This document shows positions 63,791-64,000 of a DNA stretch of 64,000 nucleotides, in pieces (position 1 is the first letter of the stretch; every line of letters starts with the position of its first letter). A model generated the notes under the pieces. That model was not told the origin of the DNA. It ran no database searches and was given only the letters and a program-made list of their open reading frames with translations. This DNA is from Streptomyces virginiae (GTDB taxonomy: Bacteria; Actinomycetota; Actinomycetes; Streptomycetales; Streptomycetaceae). The stretch lies in NCBI RefSeq assembly GCF_000720455.1, contig NZ_JOAK01000010.1, positions 62,001-126,000 on the forward strand, read 5' to 3'. Both the position numbers and the translations under genes were made by a program.

Positions 63791-64000
63791 CGGGCGGGTG
63801 CGCGGGGGTGTACGAGACGTCGCCGGGCCCGGTCGGGCCCGGCGACACCGGCGTGCGGACCCCTTCAGGAGCCGCCGCTTCCGCTCCGGAAACCGAGGGG
63901 TGTGACCGTATGACCGGCATCCGCGCATACGGGGTGTGACTCGGGACACGAAGATTGGGCGTAACGCTCCGCGAGGTCGCGCGATGACTTAAGAGGTGAT
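63791..64000 (+). promoter_or_regulatory. Probable upstream region of hrdB
   Basis: 210 bp with no gene. The last 60 bases (TTGGGCGTAACGCTCCG and GATGACTTAAGAGGTGAT) resemble, from memory, the promoter region of the principal sigma factor gene hrdB, whose coding sequence would begin beyond the window. Confidence 0.5.

Overview
This is a very GC-rich actinobacterial chromosome segment from a Streptomyces. Three things support this: the codon bias, many GTG starts, and a gene order that I recall from S. coelicolor (hflX, lexA-nrdR-nrdJ, rnhB, a recQ-like helicase, whiH and then hrdB just past the right edge). That comparison comes from memory, not from a search.

Layout. (1) 1-4,700: a secreted M1-type metallopeptidase, the GTPase HflX and an exported trypsin-like lipoprotein. 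(2) 4,874-11,354: a four-gene NRPS-independent siderophore (NIS) operon: diaminobutyrate aminotransferase, NIS synthetase with a long Pro-rich N-terminus, GNAT acyltransferase and a second NIS synthetase. (3) 11,409-18,269: DNA repair and nucleotide metabolism: DinG-like helicase, LexA (with a LexA box), NrdR (with two NrdR-type boxes 31 bp apart) and class II ribonucleotide reductase NrdJ. (4) 18,382-32,021: small metabolic and stress genes, each with its own regulator: HxlR/nitroreductase, arylamine N-acetyltransferase, ADP-ribosylglycohydrolase, an MFS/TetR pair with two near-identical palindromic operators, RNase HII, and a RecQ-like helicase fused to a phosphoribosyltransferase-like tail.

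(5) About 32,165-54,784 is the main accessory element: a type II polyketide biosynthetic gene cluster between the recQ-like gene and the genes leading to whiH. It has a minimal PKS (KS-alpha, CLF, ACP), an ActIII-type ketoreductase, an ActVII-type aromatase/cyclase and an ActIV-like metallo-beta-lactamase-fold cyclase. Five translationally linked sugar genes match the post-4,6-dehydratase steps of an N,N-dimethylamino-2,3,6-trideoxy-L-hexose (L-rhodosamine type). There are also two glycosyltransferases, a TylF-type O-methyltransferase, several redox tailoring enzymes, two paralogous LovD-like serine hydrolases and one SARP activator. Four promoter regions in the cluster carry the same signature, four hexamers of type NAGCGS spaced exactly 11 bp, which I read as the SARP operators. 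NDP-glucose synthase and 4,6-dehydratase are absent and must come from elsewhere in the genome.

(6) 53,876-64,000: a deazaflavin-type reductase fused to a hemerythrin domain, a Tat-exported beta-propeller-like protein, a DUF4192 protein, a glycogen-debranching-like protein, a Nudix/NrtR-like protein, a fused ABC ATPase-permease and WhiH, with the probable hrdB promoter region at the right edge. I saw no tRNA, rRNA, transposase or CRISPR array.
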